IMG/VR virus record: IMGVR_UViG_3300032282_000615
Location: 1 to 20,212 of that record
DNA: 20,212 nt
Strand: one strand, 5' to 3'
Origin: a virus
The notes under the pieces were generated by a model that was given only the letters and a program-made list of their open reading frames with translations, was not told the DNA's origin and did not search any database. Below are positions 1 to 7,653 of this stretch, piece by piece (position 1 is the first letter of the stretch; the number at the start of each line of letters is the position of its first letter). Made by a program: the position numbers and the translations under genes.

Positions 1-77
1 TAACGGTTGCAACAGCAAAAACAATTCTGTTGGCAGCAACTTCCGCAACTACATGGGTTTCAATCACAGGGGCATAA
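1..77 (+). CDS. C-terminal end of an upstream structural gene (partial)
   Basis: Reading the third frame from base 3 gives about 24 residues, rich in Ala and Thr and ending ...WVSITGA, before a TAA at 75-77. The composition resembles the end of a phage capsid or decoration-type protein. The stop lies one base before the TTG start proposed for the next gene, a spacing typical of this operon. Frame 2 is also open to 88, but would run into the next gene and is less protein-like. Only the end is present, so the product cannot be named. The structural role is inferred from position and composition. Confidence 0.5.
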   Translation, partial: TVATAKTILLAATSATTWVSITGA

Positions 78-78
78 A

Positions 79-615
79 TTGGCTTTAGACAGCGATGTTT
101 TCAACGCAGATTCTCACCTACACGTCGAGTTTTACGTTTACGATAAAGATCCTTATAAAGATAAGCCGTTTGTTAGAATCATAGTGCCAGGCGATAAAAC
201 GACGATTATTGACCAACCCGTTCGGGACGATCATAAACAGCGATTTCCTCGCCAATGGTTACATTTTCAAATGCAAAACAATAACGCAGAAGTTATTGGC
301 GTGCCTTTGAAACAATGGGTAAAGGACGATCCTGAAAATTTTAACGATATGCAGATGGCAGAATTGCAAATCTTTAAGTTTCAGACCGTTGAGCAAGTTG
401 CTACCGCTACCGATAACCAATTGCAGCGAATTGGCATGGGTGCGGTGGGCTTGCGAGAGCAGGCTAGGCGTTATTTACAAGTTAAAAACCAATCTTCAAG
501 TCAGACTGAAATTGAAAAAACAAAGCAAGAGCTTGCTGAAGTAAAAGAGCAGTTAGCGGCTTTGATGGCTCAATTGACAGAAAAGAAGGTTGGGAGGCCA
601 AAAAAAGAGGACTAA
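79..615 (+). CDS. Conserved phage protein with hairpin-helix-like motif, coiled coil and basic tail
   Basis: The function is not known. I choose the TTG at 79 because a good ribosome site (AGGGG, 68-72) lies six bases upstream and the previous frame stops at 77. A longer reading from the TTG at 7 adds 24 unlikely residues. The 178-residue product has a conserved-looking N-terminal half (VEFYVYDKDPYKDKPFVRI near residue 17). At about 103-133 is a helix-hairpin-helix-like stretch with IGMGA, at about 143-169 a charged coiled coil, and at the end GRPKK, which resembles an AT-hook core. The motifs suggest nucleic-acid contact or scaffolding. Its place between capsid-end and tail-adaptor genes points to virion assembly, but both are inferences. 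Confidence 0.8.
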   Translation: MALDSDVFNADSHLHVEFYVYDKDPYKDKPFVRIIVPGDKTTIIDQPVRDDHKQRFPRQWLHFQMQNNNAEVIGVPLKQWVKDDPENFNDMQMAELQIFKFQTVEQVATATDNQLQRIGMGAVGLREQARRYLQVKNQSSSQTEIEKTKQELAEVKEQLAALMAQLTEKKVGRPKKED

Positions 616-618
616 ATG

Positions 619-1104
619 TCATCCGTTTGAAAATTCTTTGTGCAAATTGTTTCTTATTTCAGATGCTTTATTGATTGCTTCATCTAAATCTTTAAAATAT
701 CCGTAATGTTGCAATTTGCCATTATTTCTAAAAGATATTTTCCATTTGTTTGCATTTTTACTCCAACTTATGTTTTTGTTTTTTGTAATACCTTGTTTGT
801 TTTGACAATTCTGTTGTGCAGTACAAGGTCGTAAATTTTCTATTTTATTGTTTGCTTTGTTGTTATCAATGTGATCTATAAAATCCGGTAAATAACCGTG
901 CTGCATTAAAAAAACAACTCTGTGAAAATAATAAGGTTTGTATTGAATAGTGATAGTTTTATAGCCATCTTTTCGTTGATAACCAGAAGTTATATCGCCA
1001 ATTTTTACACATTTTGATGGTCTTGTTTTGTAAATAAGACTCCCATTATCGTAATCAAAAGTTTGATGTAAATATGACTGTGTTAGCGTAAAATTTGTAT
1101 TCAT
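619..1104 (-). CDS. Free-standing HNH homing endonuclease
   Basis: The 161-residue product has an HNH_3-type nuclease core at about 60-99: FHR with H61, then IDHIDNNKANNKIENLRP with D77-H78 and the following asparagines. An AP2-like DNA-binding segment follows at about 111-155 (NISWSKNANKW...YGYFKDLDEAI). Such enzymes cut intron- or gene-free alleles and spread by repair. It lies on the opposite strand to all surrounding virion genes, ends three bases from the upstream stop, and is much richer in A+T than its neighbours, all signs of recent insertion. A ribosome site (AAGGA) precedes the ATG. It interrupts no visible gene, so it appears to be an intergenic, free-standing mobile gene. Confidence 0.9.
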   Translation of the reverse strand: MNTNFTLTQSYLHQTFDYDNGSLIYKTRPSKCVKIGDITSGYQRKDGYKTITIQYKPYYFHRVVFLMQHGYLPDFIDHIDNNKANNKIENLRPCTAQQNCQNKQGITKNKNISWSKNANKWKISFRNNGKLQHYGYFKDLDEAINKASEIRNNLHKEFSNG

Positions 1105-1128
1105 TTCATATCCTTTTGTGATTCTGTC

Positions 1129-1157
1129 ATTATACTATAATTGAAATGAATTGTTAT
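1129..1157 (-). promoter_or_regulatory. Possible promoter of the homing endonuclease gene
   Basis: On the minus strand a perfect TATAAT (1134-1129) is preceded at 17 bases by ATAACA (1157-1152), a four-of-six match to the -35 consensus. Transcription would start near 1122, just ahead of the endonuclease ribosome site. The area is A+T-rich, so chance matches are likely, but a gene opposed to its neighbours needs its own promoter. Confidence 0.35.
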
Positions 1158-1168
1158 AAGGATTGATT

Positions 1169-2077
1169 ATGAGCAGTACGATGCTACAGCTAGTAACCCA
1201 AGTCACTAATGAGCTTGGGGTATCAACGCCAACAACTGTGGCATCAAATACTAACCAAGATGTAATTCAAATCTTGGCGTTAATGAACGCTGCCGGTTAT
1301 GAGTTCTTACGAAAGCATGACTGGCGGCAATTAACGAAACAATACACATTCACCACGGTCTATACCCAAACAACGGGTAACGTGACGCTAGACACTTACA
1401 CCATCACCGGCATACCATCGACTGCTGGACTTGATTCAACGTATCAAGTGGTGGGTAACGGCATTTCAAACGCTTGTTATATTGAGTCGGTTGATTCAGC
1501 CACGCAAGTAACCGTTAATTTACCCTCAACAGGAACGTATACAGGGGCTACGATCACTTTTGAAAAGGTGAAGTACGCATTACCCTCAGATTACGAATCA
1601 ACCGTTCCTAGAACCCATTGGGACAAATCAAAACATTGGGAAATGCTTGGCCCTGAAAGCGCACAGCAATGGGAATGGCTGTTGTCTGGCTTTATCTCAA
1701 CCGGCCCACGGATTCGTTATCGACTGCTTGGCAAATACTTTCAGATTTGGCCTGGTGTTTCGACTAATGAGCTGCTTGGCTACGAATATCGGTCAAATGG
1801 TTGGGCATTGTCTGATACAGGCGTTGTAAAAACATCGTTTACCGTAGACACAGATACTTGTATTTATCCTGACCGATTGATGGTTTTGGCTACAAAACTT
1901 AAGTATTTTGAGGCTAAAGGCTTTGATACCACGGCAATGTATCGCAATTATATTGAGGAATTTGAGATTGTTCGGGCGCAGGATACGTCAGCGGCTAACT
2001 TGTCGTTTGCACCACGACCAGGCACAGTTCTGATTGGCTACGACAACATTCCTGATACTGGCTACGGGACAAACTAA
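1169..2077 (+). CDS. Head-to-tail adaptor (P22 gp4 / tail tubular A-like)
   Basis: This 302-residue protein matches the general pattern of podovirus adaptor proteins that sit under the portal ring and receive the tail. It opens with a helical segment (TMLQLVTQVTNELGV...ILALMNAAGYEFLRKHDW), continues with a beta-rich middle containing Thr/Val repeats, and has a C-terminal region with WPG and YEYRSNGW. The ATG at 1169 is chosen over the TTG at 1163 because AAGGA (1158-1162) stands six bases before it. It overlaps the next gene by one base (TAATG), so the two are translationally coupled, as expected for partners in one tail machine. The family call rests on size, pattern and neighbours; no alignment could be run. 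Confidence 0.7.
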   Translation: MSSTMLQLVTQVTNELGVSTPTTVASNTNQDVIQILALMNAAGYEFLRKHDWRQLTKQYTFTTVYTQTTGNVTLDTYTITGIPSTAGLDSTYQVVGNGISNACYIESVDSATQVTVNLPSTGTYTGATITFEKVKYALPSDYESTVPRTHWDKSKHWEMLGPESAQQWEWLLSGFISTGPRIRYRLLGKYFQIWPGVSTNELLGYEYRSNGWALSDTGVVKTSFTVDTDTCIYPDRLMVLATKLKYFEAKGFDTTAMYRNYIEEFEIVRAQDTSAANLSFAPRPGTVLIGYDNIPDTGYGTN

Positions 2078-3606
2078 TGGCAAGCCGACTTGTTCAAGGT
2101 ACGGCAGCTCGTGTTCAGTCGCTACCAGCGCCTATCGGTGGTTGGAACGTGCGGGATTCCATTGCGAACATGGATACGCTTGATGCCGTTCAATTAACCA
2201 ATTTGTTTCCAACAGTAAACAACGTAGTGTTGCGTGGCGGCTATAGTAAGTATTCCACCGGAATCACAGGTCAAGTTCAAACTTTAATGGGCTATTCAAG
2301 CGGTGCAACGGACAAATTGTTTGCAATTGCCGTTACGTCCATTTATGACTGTACAACTGGAGGCGCTGTTGGCGCAGCTGTAAAGACTGGTTTAAGCAAC
2401 GCAAAGTGGGAATACACCAACGTTACAACGCCTGCCGGTGGCTACCTTTATTGCGTAAATGGCGTAGATGCGCCATTGCTTTATGACGGTACAAGTTGGA
2501 CAAATCCAACCATTACTGGCGTGACTGCCTCAACGTTTAGCAACATAACCACGTTTAAAAATCAAGTTTGGTTTACGCAAGCATCGACATTGAAAGCATA
2601 TTATTTGCCAACTTTGAGCATTGCAGGCGCAGCAGCGTATATCGACATGAGTGCTGTTGCCCAACTTGGCGGTTATTTGGTTGCTGCGGGTACTTGGACG
2701 ATTGATGCGGGTTACGGCGTAGACGATAACCTAGTGTTTATAACGTCCAATGGCGAAGTTATTGTTTATTCGGGTACTGACCCCTCAGATTCTACGAAAT
2801 GGGCGCTAGTGGGCGTTTGGCGCATTGGCAAGCCCGTTGGCAAACGATGTCTGATGAAGTACGGTGGGGATATTATTATTCTCACTTATAACGGGCTTTA
2901 CCCACTTGCTGCAAGCCTACAATCATCCAGACTAGATCCACGGATTGCGCTATCGGACAAAATTCAAGGCGCATTTTCTGCTGCTACGCAACAATACGGC
3001 GAAACGTTTGGTTGGGACATTAGTTTTGATCCTAAACACAACGCTTTGACGGTCAATGTGCCGGTCATGGAAGGTCAACAACAGCAATATGTGATGAATA
3101 ACATCACTAAAGCGTGGTGCAACTTTACAGGACAAGCGGCTAATTGCTGGACAATCTTTGATAATGAGCCGTATTGGGGTGGCAATGGATTTGTTGCCCA
3201 TGCGTGGGATGACAATTACGCCAACGACACAAGCGATATAAATGGCTATGCGTTGCAAGCATTTAACTATTTTGATGCTCGTGGCGTTAAAAAGTATTTC
3301 ACTAGAGCTAGACCGTCGATATTTACCAACGGCGTACCGTCAATTTTCATTGGTTTAAACATGGATTTTGATTTGGCAGACACAACTGCTGCGTTAAGTT
3401 TTAGCCCGTTGGTATCTGCTAAATGGGACGTTGCCTTGTGGGATGTTGGATATTGGGCTACAGATACGGTTATCACAAACAATTGGCAAGGCGTGACAGG
3501 TATTGGTTATTGCGCTGCGACACAGTTTAAAACCGCAAGTCAAGGAACGACAATTCTATGGGCATCGACGGACATTGTGTACCAACAAGGTTGGGCTGGC
3601 ATATAG
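2077..3606 (+). CDS. Tail nozzle / DNA-stabilisation protein (P22 gp10-like)
   Basis: This 509-residue, beta-rich protein lies directly after the adaptor. The N-terminal pattern APIGGWNVRDSIANMDTLDAVQLTNLFP followed by LRGGY is the common opening of podovirus nozzle or 'phage stabilisation' proteins, which form a six-membered ring below the adaptor and close the DNA channel. The body is full of short Gly/Asn/Asp turns and aromatic strands, consistent with a beta-propeller-like fold. There are no membrane segments. Start ATG at 2077 overlaps the adaptor stop. The last 49 bases are shared in another frame with the proposed start of the acetyltransferase gene. Confidence 0.7.
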   Translation: MASRLVQGTAARVQSLPAPIGGWNVRDSIANMDTLDAVQLTNLFPTVNNVVLRGGYSKYSTGITGQVQTLMGYSSGATDKLFAIAVTSIYDCTTGGAVGAAVKTGLSNAKWEYTNVTTPAGGYLYCVNGVDAPLLYDGTSWTNPTITGVTASTFSNITTFKNQVWFTQASTLKAYYLPTLSIAGAAAYIDMSAVAQLGGYLVAAGTWTIDAGYGVDDNLVFITSNGEVIVYSGTDPSDSTKWALVGVWRIGKPVGKRCLMKYGGDIIILTYNGLYPLAASLQSSRLDPRIALSDKIQGAFSAATQQYGETFGWDISFDPKHNALTVNVPVMEGQQQQYVMNNITKAWCNFTGQAANCWTIFDNEPYWGGNGFVAHAWDDNYANDTSDINGYALQAFNYFDARGVKKYFTRARPSIFTNGVPSIFIGLNMDFDLADTTAALSFSPLVSAKWDVALWDVGYWATDTVITNNWQGVTGIGYCAATQFKTASQGTTILWASTDIVYQQGWAGI

Positions 3607-4004
3607 TCCAAGGCGCTGAAATAGGGCATTGGGTAGCAAAGAGGATAGCAGGCGAGTTTTTTGCAGAAGGATCAAGTGCAATTGGTTTGCAAAAAGACGG
3701 GGTAACAATTGCAGGCGTAATTTACGAAAATTGGAATCGGCAAAGCATTTTCTGTCATATAGCAATTGAAGGACGTATGACAAAGGCGTATTTAAAAGCA
3801 ATATTTGATTACCCTTTTAATGTTTGTAATTGCAAAAAAATTATTGTGCCTGTGGTTAGTAATCATGCAAAAAGCATAAAATTGGTTACAAAGATGGGTT
3901 TTATTGAAGAAGCAAGATTGAAAGATGCCTCACTTGATGGCGATATTATATTTTTGACATTGGCAAAAGAAAATTGCCGATTTCTAGGGGTAGAAAATGG
4001 GTAA
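3558..4004 (+). CDS. GNAT-family N-acetyltransferase
   Basis: The 148-residue product looks like a compact GNAT fold. It has a strand pair AIGLQKDG..IAGVIYEN (about 41-57) and, at about 102-119, NHAKSIKLVTKMGFIEEA, the usual C-terminal acetyl-CoA-fold signature (N..S.KL....GF.EE). The substrate is unknown. The ATG at 3558 has AAGGA eleven bases upstream but overlaps the nozzle gene by 49 bases. Homologous-looking regions begin only near residue 16, so the TTG at 3591 is an alternative start, although its ribosome site would be too close. The gene overlaps the next by eight bases. Being locked inside the virion operon suggests late expression, and it may modify a virion protein or host target (inference). 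Confidence 0.8.
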   Translation: MGIDGHCVPTRLGWHIVQGAEIGHWVAKRIAGEFFAEGSSAIGLQKDGVTIAGVIYENWNRQSIFCHIAIEGRMTKAYLKAIFDYPFNVCNCKKIIVPVVSNHAKSIKLVTKMGFIEEARLKDASLDGDIIFLTLAKENCRFLGVENG

Positions 4005-5274
4005 GTCAGCGGCAACACCACCAACACCAGATTATGTTGGCGCAGCCAAGCAACAAGGCATTGATAACCTTGCAGCGGCAAAACAGTCTAACATTATGTC
4101 AAACCCAAATATGTACACGCCATTTGGGAATCAAACTGTTTCTTATTCTAGCCCAACGTTTGACCAAGCGTCGTTTGATGCAGCTACGGCTAAATATAAC
4201 GCTGGCAACGTAGACCGCAATACATTTATGCGGGCAGGCAGTCCTGAAGGCGATACGACAACTGGCGCTAGTTATTTTGACCAAGCCGGTTACGATGCCG
4301 CACAAGCAAAACGAGGCGCAGCGCCTACTCGTGAGGCTTATTCGACTGGCGGCGGTGTTCCAACCGTTACGCAAACCCTTACTCCACAAGCGCAACAAAC
4401 TTTAAATTCGCAACAACGGGTACAAACTGCATTAGCCAATCTTGGTGAAGTTGGAATTGCTAATGCTTACGATACTTTGTCAAAACCGTTTACACCGACA
4501 ACAACTGCTATTGAACACGATTTTGGTGGTTATGGCGCTGTGCCATTGTCTGAAAATTTTAACGCTAAATCTACCGTTCCGTTGCAATATTCTCTTGATA
4601 CAAGCAATCTTGCTGCAATGCCTATCAATGCAGGAACAACGGCACAGGATTTGATTCTACAGCGCCTGAACCCAACGATTACCGCTGGCGATACATCATT
4701 TAAGCAAGCATTGGCAAACCAAGGTTTAGCACCAGGCACAGCTGCCTATGATGCTGCGTTTCGTAACCGTGAATTGAGCAAAAACGATTTGTACAACCAA
4801 GCGGCACTCCAAGGCATTAACTTGGACATGGCGGCTCGTCAGCAAGGTTTAAACGAGCAAAACACACTTGGTACGTTTGCCAATCAAGCGCAATTGGCTG
4901 GCGCAGGGCTGTACAACTCGGCAATGACCGATAATTATGGTCGAGGCATGACCACTCAAGGCACTCAGTACAGTCAAGGTCTTAACAAAGCTCAGTTTCA
5001 GAACACCGCACAGCAACAGCAATTGGCGCAGGACTTGGCATTACGGGCGCAACCGATCAACGAAGTCATTGGGCTTATGGGTGGATCACAGATTCAATTG
5101 CCCCAGTTCCAAGGTTATCAAGGTACGTCAGTTGCACCAGCGCCTACGTTTGCGGGTACGCAAGCACAAGGGCAGGCGGCGTTGCAAAATTACGGTATTC
5201 AGCAAGCAGGCAACAACGCAGGGATGCAAGGCATTACCAGTTTGGCATCTTCTGCGGCAATGGCTTATTTCTAA
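3997..5274 (+). CDS. Internal virion / DNA-ejection-type protein 1
   Basis: The 425-residue product is rich in Ala, Gln, Asn and Gly. It opens with GKSAATPPTPDYVGAAKQQG, then TPFGNQTVSYS (41-51) and VTQTLTPQAQQTLNSQQ. This order (small Pro/Ala start, 'TPFG' box, then Gln-rich helices) is what I know from a family of podovirus virion proteins often annotated as injection or tail proteins. The second half is helical, with repeated Gln/Asn/Ala segments (TAQQQQLAQDLALRAQ) and no membrane segment until a short hydrophobic end. An AGGGG ribosome site precedes ATG 3997, and it overlaps the flanking genes on both sides. Role by family pattern and position only. Confidence 0.6.
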   Translation: MGKSAATPPTPDYVGAAKQQGIDNLAAAKQSNIMSNPNMYTPFGNQTVSYSSPTFDQASFDAATAKYNAGNVDRNTFMRAGSPEGDTTTGASYFDQAGYDAAQAKRGAAPTREAYSTGGGVPTVTQTLTPQAQQTLNSQQRVQTALANLGEVGIANAYDTLSKPFTPTTTAIEHDFGGYGAVPLSENFNAKSTVPLQYSLDTSNLAAMPINAGTTAQDLILQRLNPTITAGDTSFKQALANQGLAPGTAAYDAAFRNRELSKNDLYNQAALQGINLDMAARQQGLNEQNTLGTFANQAQLAGAGLYNSAMTDNYGRGMTTQGTQYSQGLNKAQFQNTAQQQQLAQDLALRAQPINEVIGLMGGSQIQLPQFQGYQGTSVAPAPTFAGTQAQGQAALQNYGIQQAGNNAGMQGITSLASSAAMAYF

Positions 5275-5966
5275 TGCTTGGATTAGCTTTCTCAGGCGGG
5301 AAGGATTCTTTAGCGTGTTGGTACTTATACCGTGAAAAGAATCCCATCGTTTTTTGGGCAAATACAGGCAAGGCTTATCCTGAAACAATGGAAATCATTG
5401 AACAGGTCAAAGCAGAGGCAATTGAGTTTATTGAAGTAAAGTCAGATCAAGAGCAACAAATTAAGTTTTACGGCTATCCAAGCGACATTGTGCCGATTGA
5501 CCATAGCCTTGAGGGTATGCAATTTGCAGGCGATAAGCCAGTACGAGTACAGAGTTATTTGAATTGCTGTTGGGCAAACGTGGGACAGCCTCTTACAGAG
5601 GCAATTTCAAAACGTGGCATTACGCATTTGATCCGTGGGCAAAGGCTTGATGAAAGCCACAAATCCACGGCTCGGCATGGGTCGGTAGTGAATGGTGTGA
5701 CGTACATTCAACCGATAGAAACATGGACTAAAGATCAAGTTTTGGCATTTTTACGGACTCAATGTCAGTTACCAGAACATTATGCAATCGACCATTCAAG
5801 CCTTGATTGTTACGATTGCACAGCGTATTTGGCACATTCAGCGGATCGAGTAGCATGGATGAAAGAAAAACACCCAAATTTGCATGAAAAATATAAAATA
5901 AACATGGCGGCACTAAAGTCTGCCTTGTTGCCTACTTTAGAGTTACTAAGGAATTGCGATGCTTAA
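5274..5966 (+). CDS. PAPS-reductase-family PP-loop protein (CysH-like)
   Basis: The 230-residue protein carries the PP-loop SGGKDS at 7-12, which binds the ATP- or adenylyl-type phosphate. The ANTGKAYPET box at 29-38 is equivalent to the DTG..FPET of PAPS reductases. RGQR follows at 121-124, and PIETWTKDQV near 147-156 matches the late 'P...W...DV' motif. Cellular relatives reduce phosphoadenylyl sulfate to sulfite in sulfur assimilation. The usual C-terminal catalytic Cys motif is not recognisable; instead there are C98-C99 and C179/C182 (CYDC), which could hold a metal or Fe-S cluster. It is coupled to its neighbours (TAATG at the start, eight-base overlap at the end) inside the virion operon. 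True substrate unproven; DndC-like or tRNA-modifying activity is possible. Confidence 0.82.
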   Translation: MLGLAFSGGKDSLACWYLYREKNPIVFWANTGKAYPETMEIIEQVKAEAIEFIEVKSDQEQQIKFYGYPSDIVPIDHSLEGMQFAGDKPVRVQSYLNCCWANVGQPLTEAISKRGITHLIRGQRLDESHKSTARHGSVVNGVTYIQPIETWTKDQVLAFLRTQCQLPEHYAIDHSSLDCYDCTAYLAHSADRVAWMKEKHPNLHEKYKINMAALKSALLPTLELLRNCDA

Positions 5967-6264
5967 TCAATACGTTAACATGACTCCGCAGCAGAAAATG
6001 GCTCAAATGCTGCAACAGCAAGGGCAGCAGACTCCATTGCAAGGTCAAGACATGGGGCAAAGTCAGATGCCTGCGGCTCAAAACCCGTTTGGCGGCGCAT
6101 CTGATGCAATGAATATGTACGGCAAGATGAGCCAACAAAACAATATGCAAGATATGCAAGACTACCTTGCTCGATTAAAACTCGGTCAAGCTCAAACTGG
6201 TGGAATGTTTAATTCAGCCAATGCTCAAGCGCCAGATGTGACTGCGAACAATTACACGGGGTAA
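5959..6264 (+). CDS. Small Gln/Met-rich protein of unknown function
   Basis: I do not recognise the family. The 101-residue product is extremely rich in Gln, Met and Asn (for example QKMAQMLQQQGQQ near residue 12 and MSQQNNMQDMQDYLARLKLGQ near 56-76), with helix-forming stretches and no membrane segment or cysteine. A clear AAGGA precedes the ATG, and it overlaps the PAPS-reductase-like gene by eight bases. Its composition matches the ejection-type proteins on either side, so a minor virion or internal protein is the best guess, inferred from context only. Confidence 0.65.
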   Translation: MLNQYVNMTPQQKMAQMLQQQGQQTPLQGQDMGQSQMPAAQNPFGGASDAMNMYGKMSQQNNMQDMQDYLARLKLGQAQTGGMFNSANAQAPDVTANNYTG

Positions 6265-6267
6265 GTC

Positions 6268-7653
6268 ATGGTTGATAACATTTATGGCAGTCAATCTAAC
6301 ACATCAGCGCAAATTCCAAGTCCTTATTCGTCAGAATTAGCGGCAATTCAAAGGCGTGAGCGTTTGGCGCAAGTGATGCAGCAACAGGCTTTTCAGCCTC
6401 TTGAAATTAACAGTTATCAAGGTATTCAAGCGCCAATTTCTCCGCTTTCAAGCATTGCTAAAGCCTTGCAAATGTACGCAGGCGTGACTGGTCAAGATCG
6501 TGCCGACGAAGCAAGAGCAGGCGTTGCAAAGAAAATAGAAGCCGATACTCAAACTCAATTGGCTCGTTTGCTTGGATCGCAAGGTGCACCAGCTGTGCCT
6601 GCTACACCGGCAACAATGGGTACGCCTGAAATACTTGGTACACCGGCATCATCATTTACGCCAATGGGTTCGGATTTTGAAGATAATCCAAATCTGAAAT
6701 TAAGTACGGGCGAGACACCGCAAATGGGTCAACCGTTTGTTGCGCCTGGCGATGTTGCCGTGCCTGCTGTGCCGACAATTCCTGCTGTTGCGGGAACGCC
6801 AGCGCAGCTAGGCAGACCAGCGCAACCTGCCAAACCACCAACGGAAGATGAACAACGCAAGATATATTCTGATTTTGTTGTAAGCGGTAATCCTCGGTTG
6901 GCAAAACTAGGTGAGCTTGGTTTACAAGAATTGCGCTCGTCTGGCACAAACGACATTAAAAATTGGAAAGCGTCTAACTCAGGATTGCCTTTTGACCAAT
7001 GGTTAGCTAATCAAAATGCTCAAAAAAGCACAAGAGTTTCCGTTAATGTTCCTGTCAGTACAGAAAAAAGTTATGGCGAACAATTTGCAGGCGGTATTGC
7101 AAAAGATGATATTTCATTAAGATCTGCGGCATTAAAAGCGCCATCAATTATTGAAAACGCTGATCGTCAAAGAGAAATACTTAATAGTAATCAAGTATTT
7201 ACGGGTAAAGGCGCAAACGCTCAAAACGAATTGGCTTCTTGGGGTGATTTTCTTGGGGTTGGTGGTGCAACAACTGCTGAAAAAATTGCTAATACAAACC
7301 GTTTGTATTCAGACCGTGCAGCAGCGGTTCTTGAATCTATACCAAGTTCAGGCCTTGGCCCTGTTATTACCGATAGCGATCTTAAAGTTTTAAGAGATGC
7401 GAAAATGGGTAACGTAACTTACACCAAAGACAGTTTATTGCGTCAAATTAACGTTGAAGAAAAAATTGCTAGAGAATTGGCTAATAGATGGAATACAAGA
7501 CTTGGAGAATTGCCAAAATCAGCGTCAATGCCAACAGGCGTAACTCCAGTTAATATTCCACCACCTAAAGCAGCAAATACGCCACCTCCTGCGGGAGTAA
7601 CGCAGCAACAATGGAACGCAATGACTCCCGATGAGAGGAAATTATGGCCATGA
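6268..7653 (+). CDS. Internal virion / ejection-type protein 2
   Basis: This 461-residue protein has helical Gln/Ala-rich ends around a low-complexity Pro/Ala/Thr linker (about 106-190, many short PA and TP units such as VPATPATMGTP). After it comes a helical domain with an INVEEKIARELANRWNTRLG segment, then a Pro-rich tail with PPPAGVTQQQWNAMTPDERKLWP. The tail has a pattern I associate with phage structural proteins. There is no enzyme motif and no membrane segment. It overlaps the next gene by ten bases in another frame. Assignment to the ejection apparatus is by composition, size and position, second of three. Confidence 0.55.
   Translation: MVDNIYGSQSNTSAQIPSPYSSELAAIQRRERLAQVMQQQAFQPLEINSYQGIQAPISPLSSIAKALQMYAGVTGQDRADEARAGVAKKIEADTQTQLARLLGSQGAPAVPATPATMGTPEILGTPASSFTPMGSDFEDNPNLKLSTGETPQMGQPFVAPGDVAVPAVPTIPAVAGTPAQLGRPAQPAKPPTEDEQRKIYSDFVVSGNPRLAKLGELGLQELRSSGTNDIKNWKASNSGLPFDQWLANQNAQKSTRVSVNVPVSTEKSYGEQFAGGIAKDDISLRSAALKAPSIIENADRQREILNSNQVFTGKGANAQNELASWGDFLGVGGATTAEKIANTNRLYSDRAAAVLESIPSSGLGPVITDSDLKVLRDAKMGNVTYTKDSLLRQINVEEKIARELANRWNTRLGELPKSASMPTGVTPVNIPPPKAANTPPPAGVTQQQWNAMTPDERKLWP

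Noticed and set aside
7-78. Longer N-terminus of the first full gene from the TTG at 7
   Set aside because: The added residues look like out-of-frame translation, another frame stops neatly at 77, and the TTG at 79 has a well-placed AGGGG.
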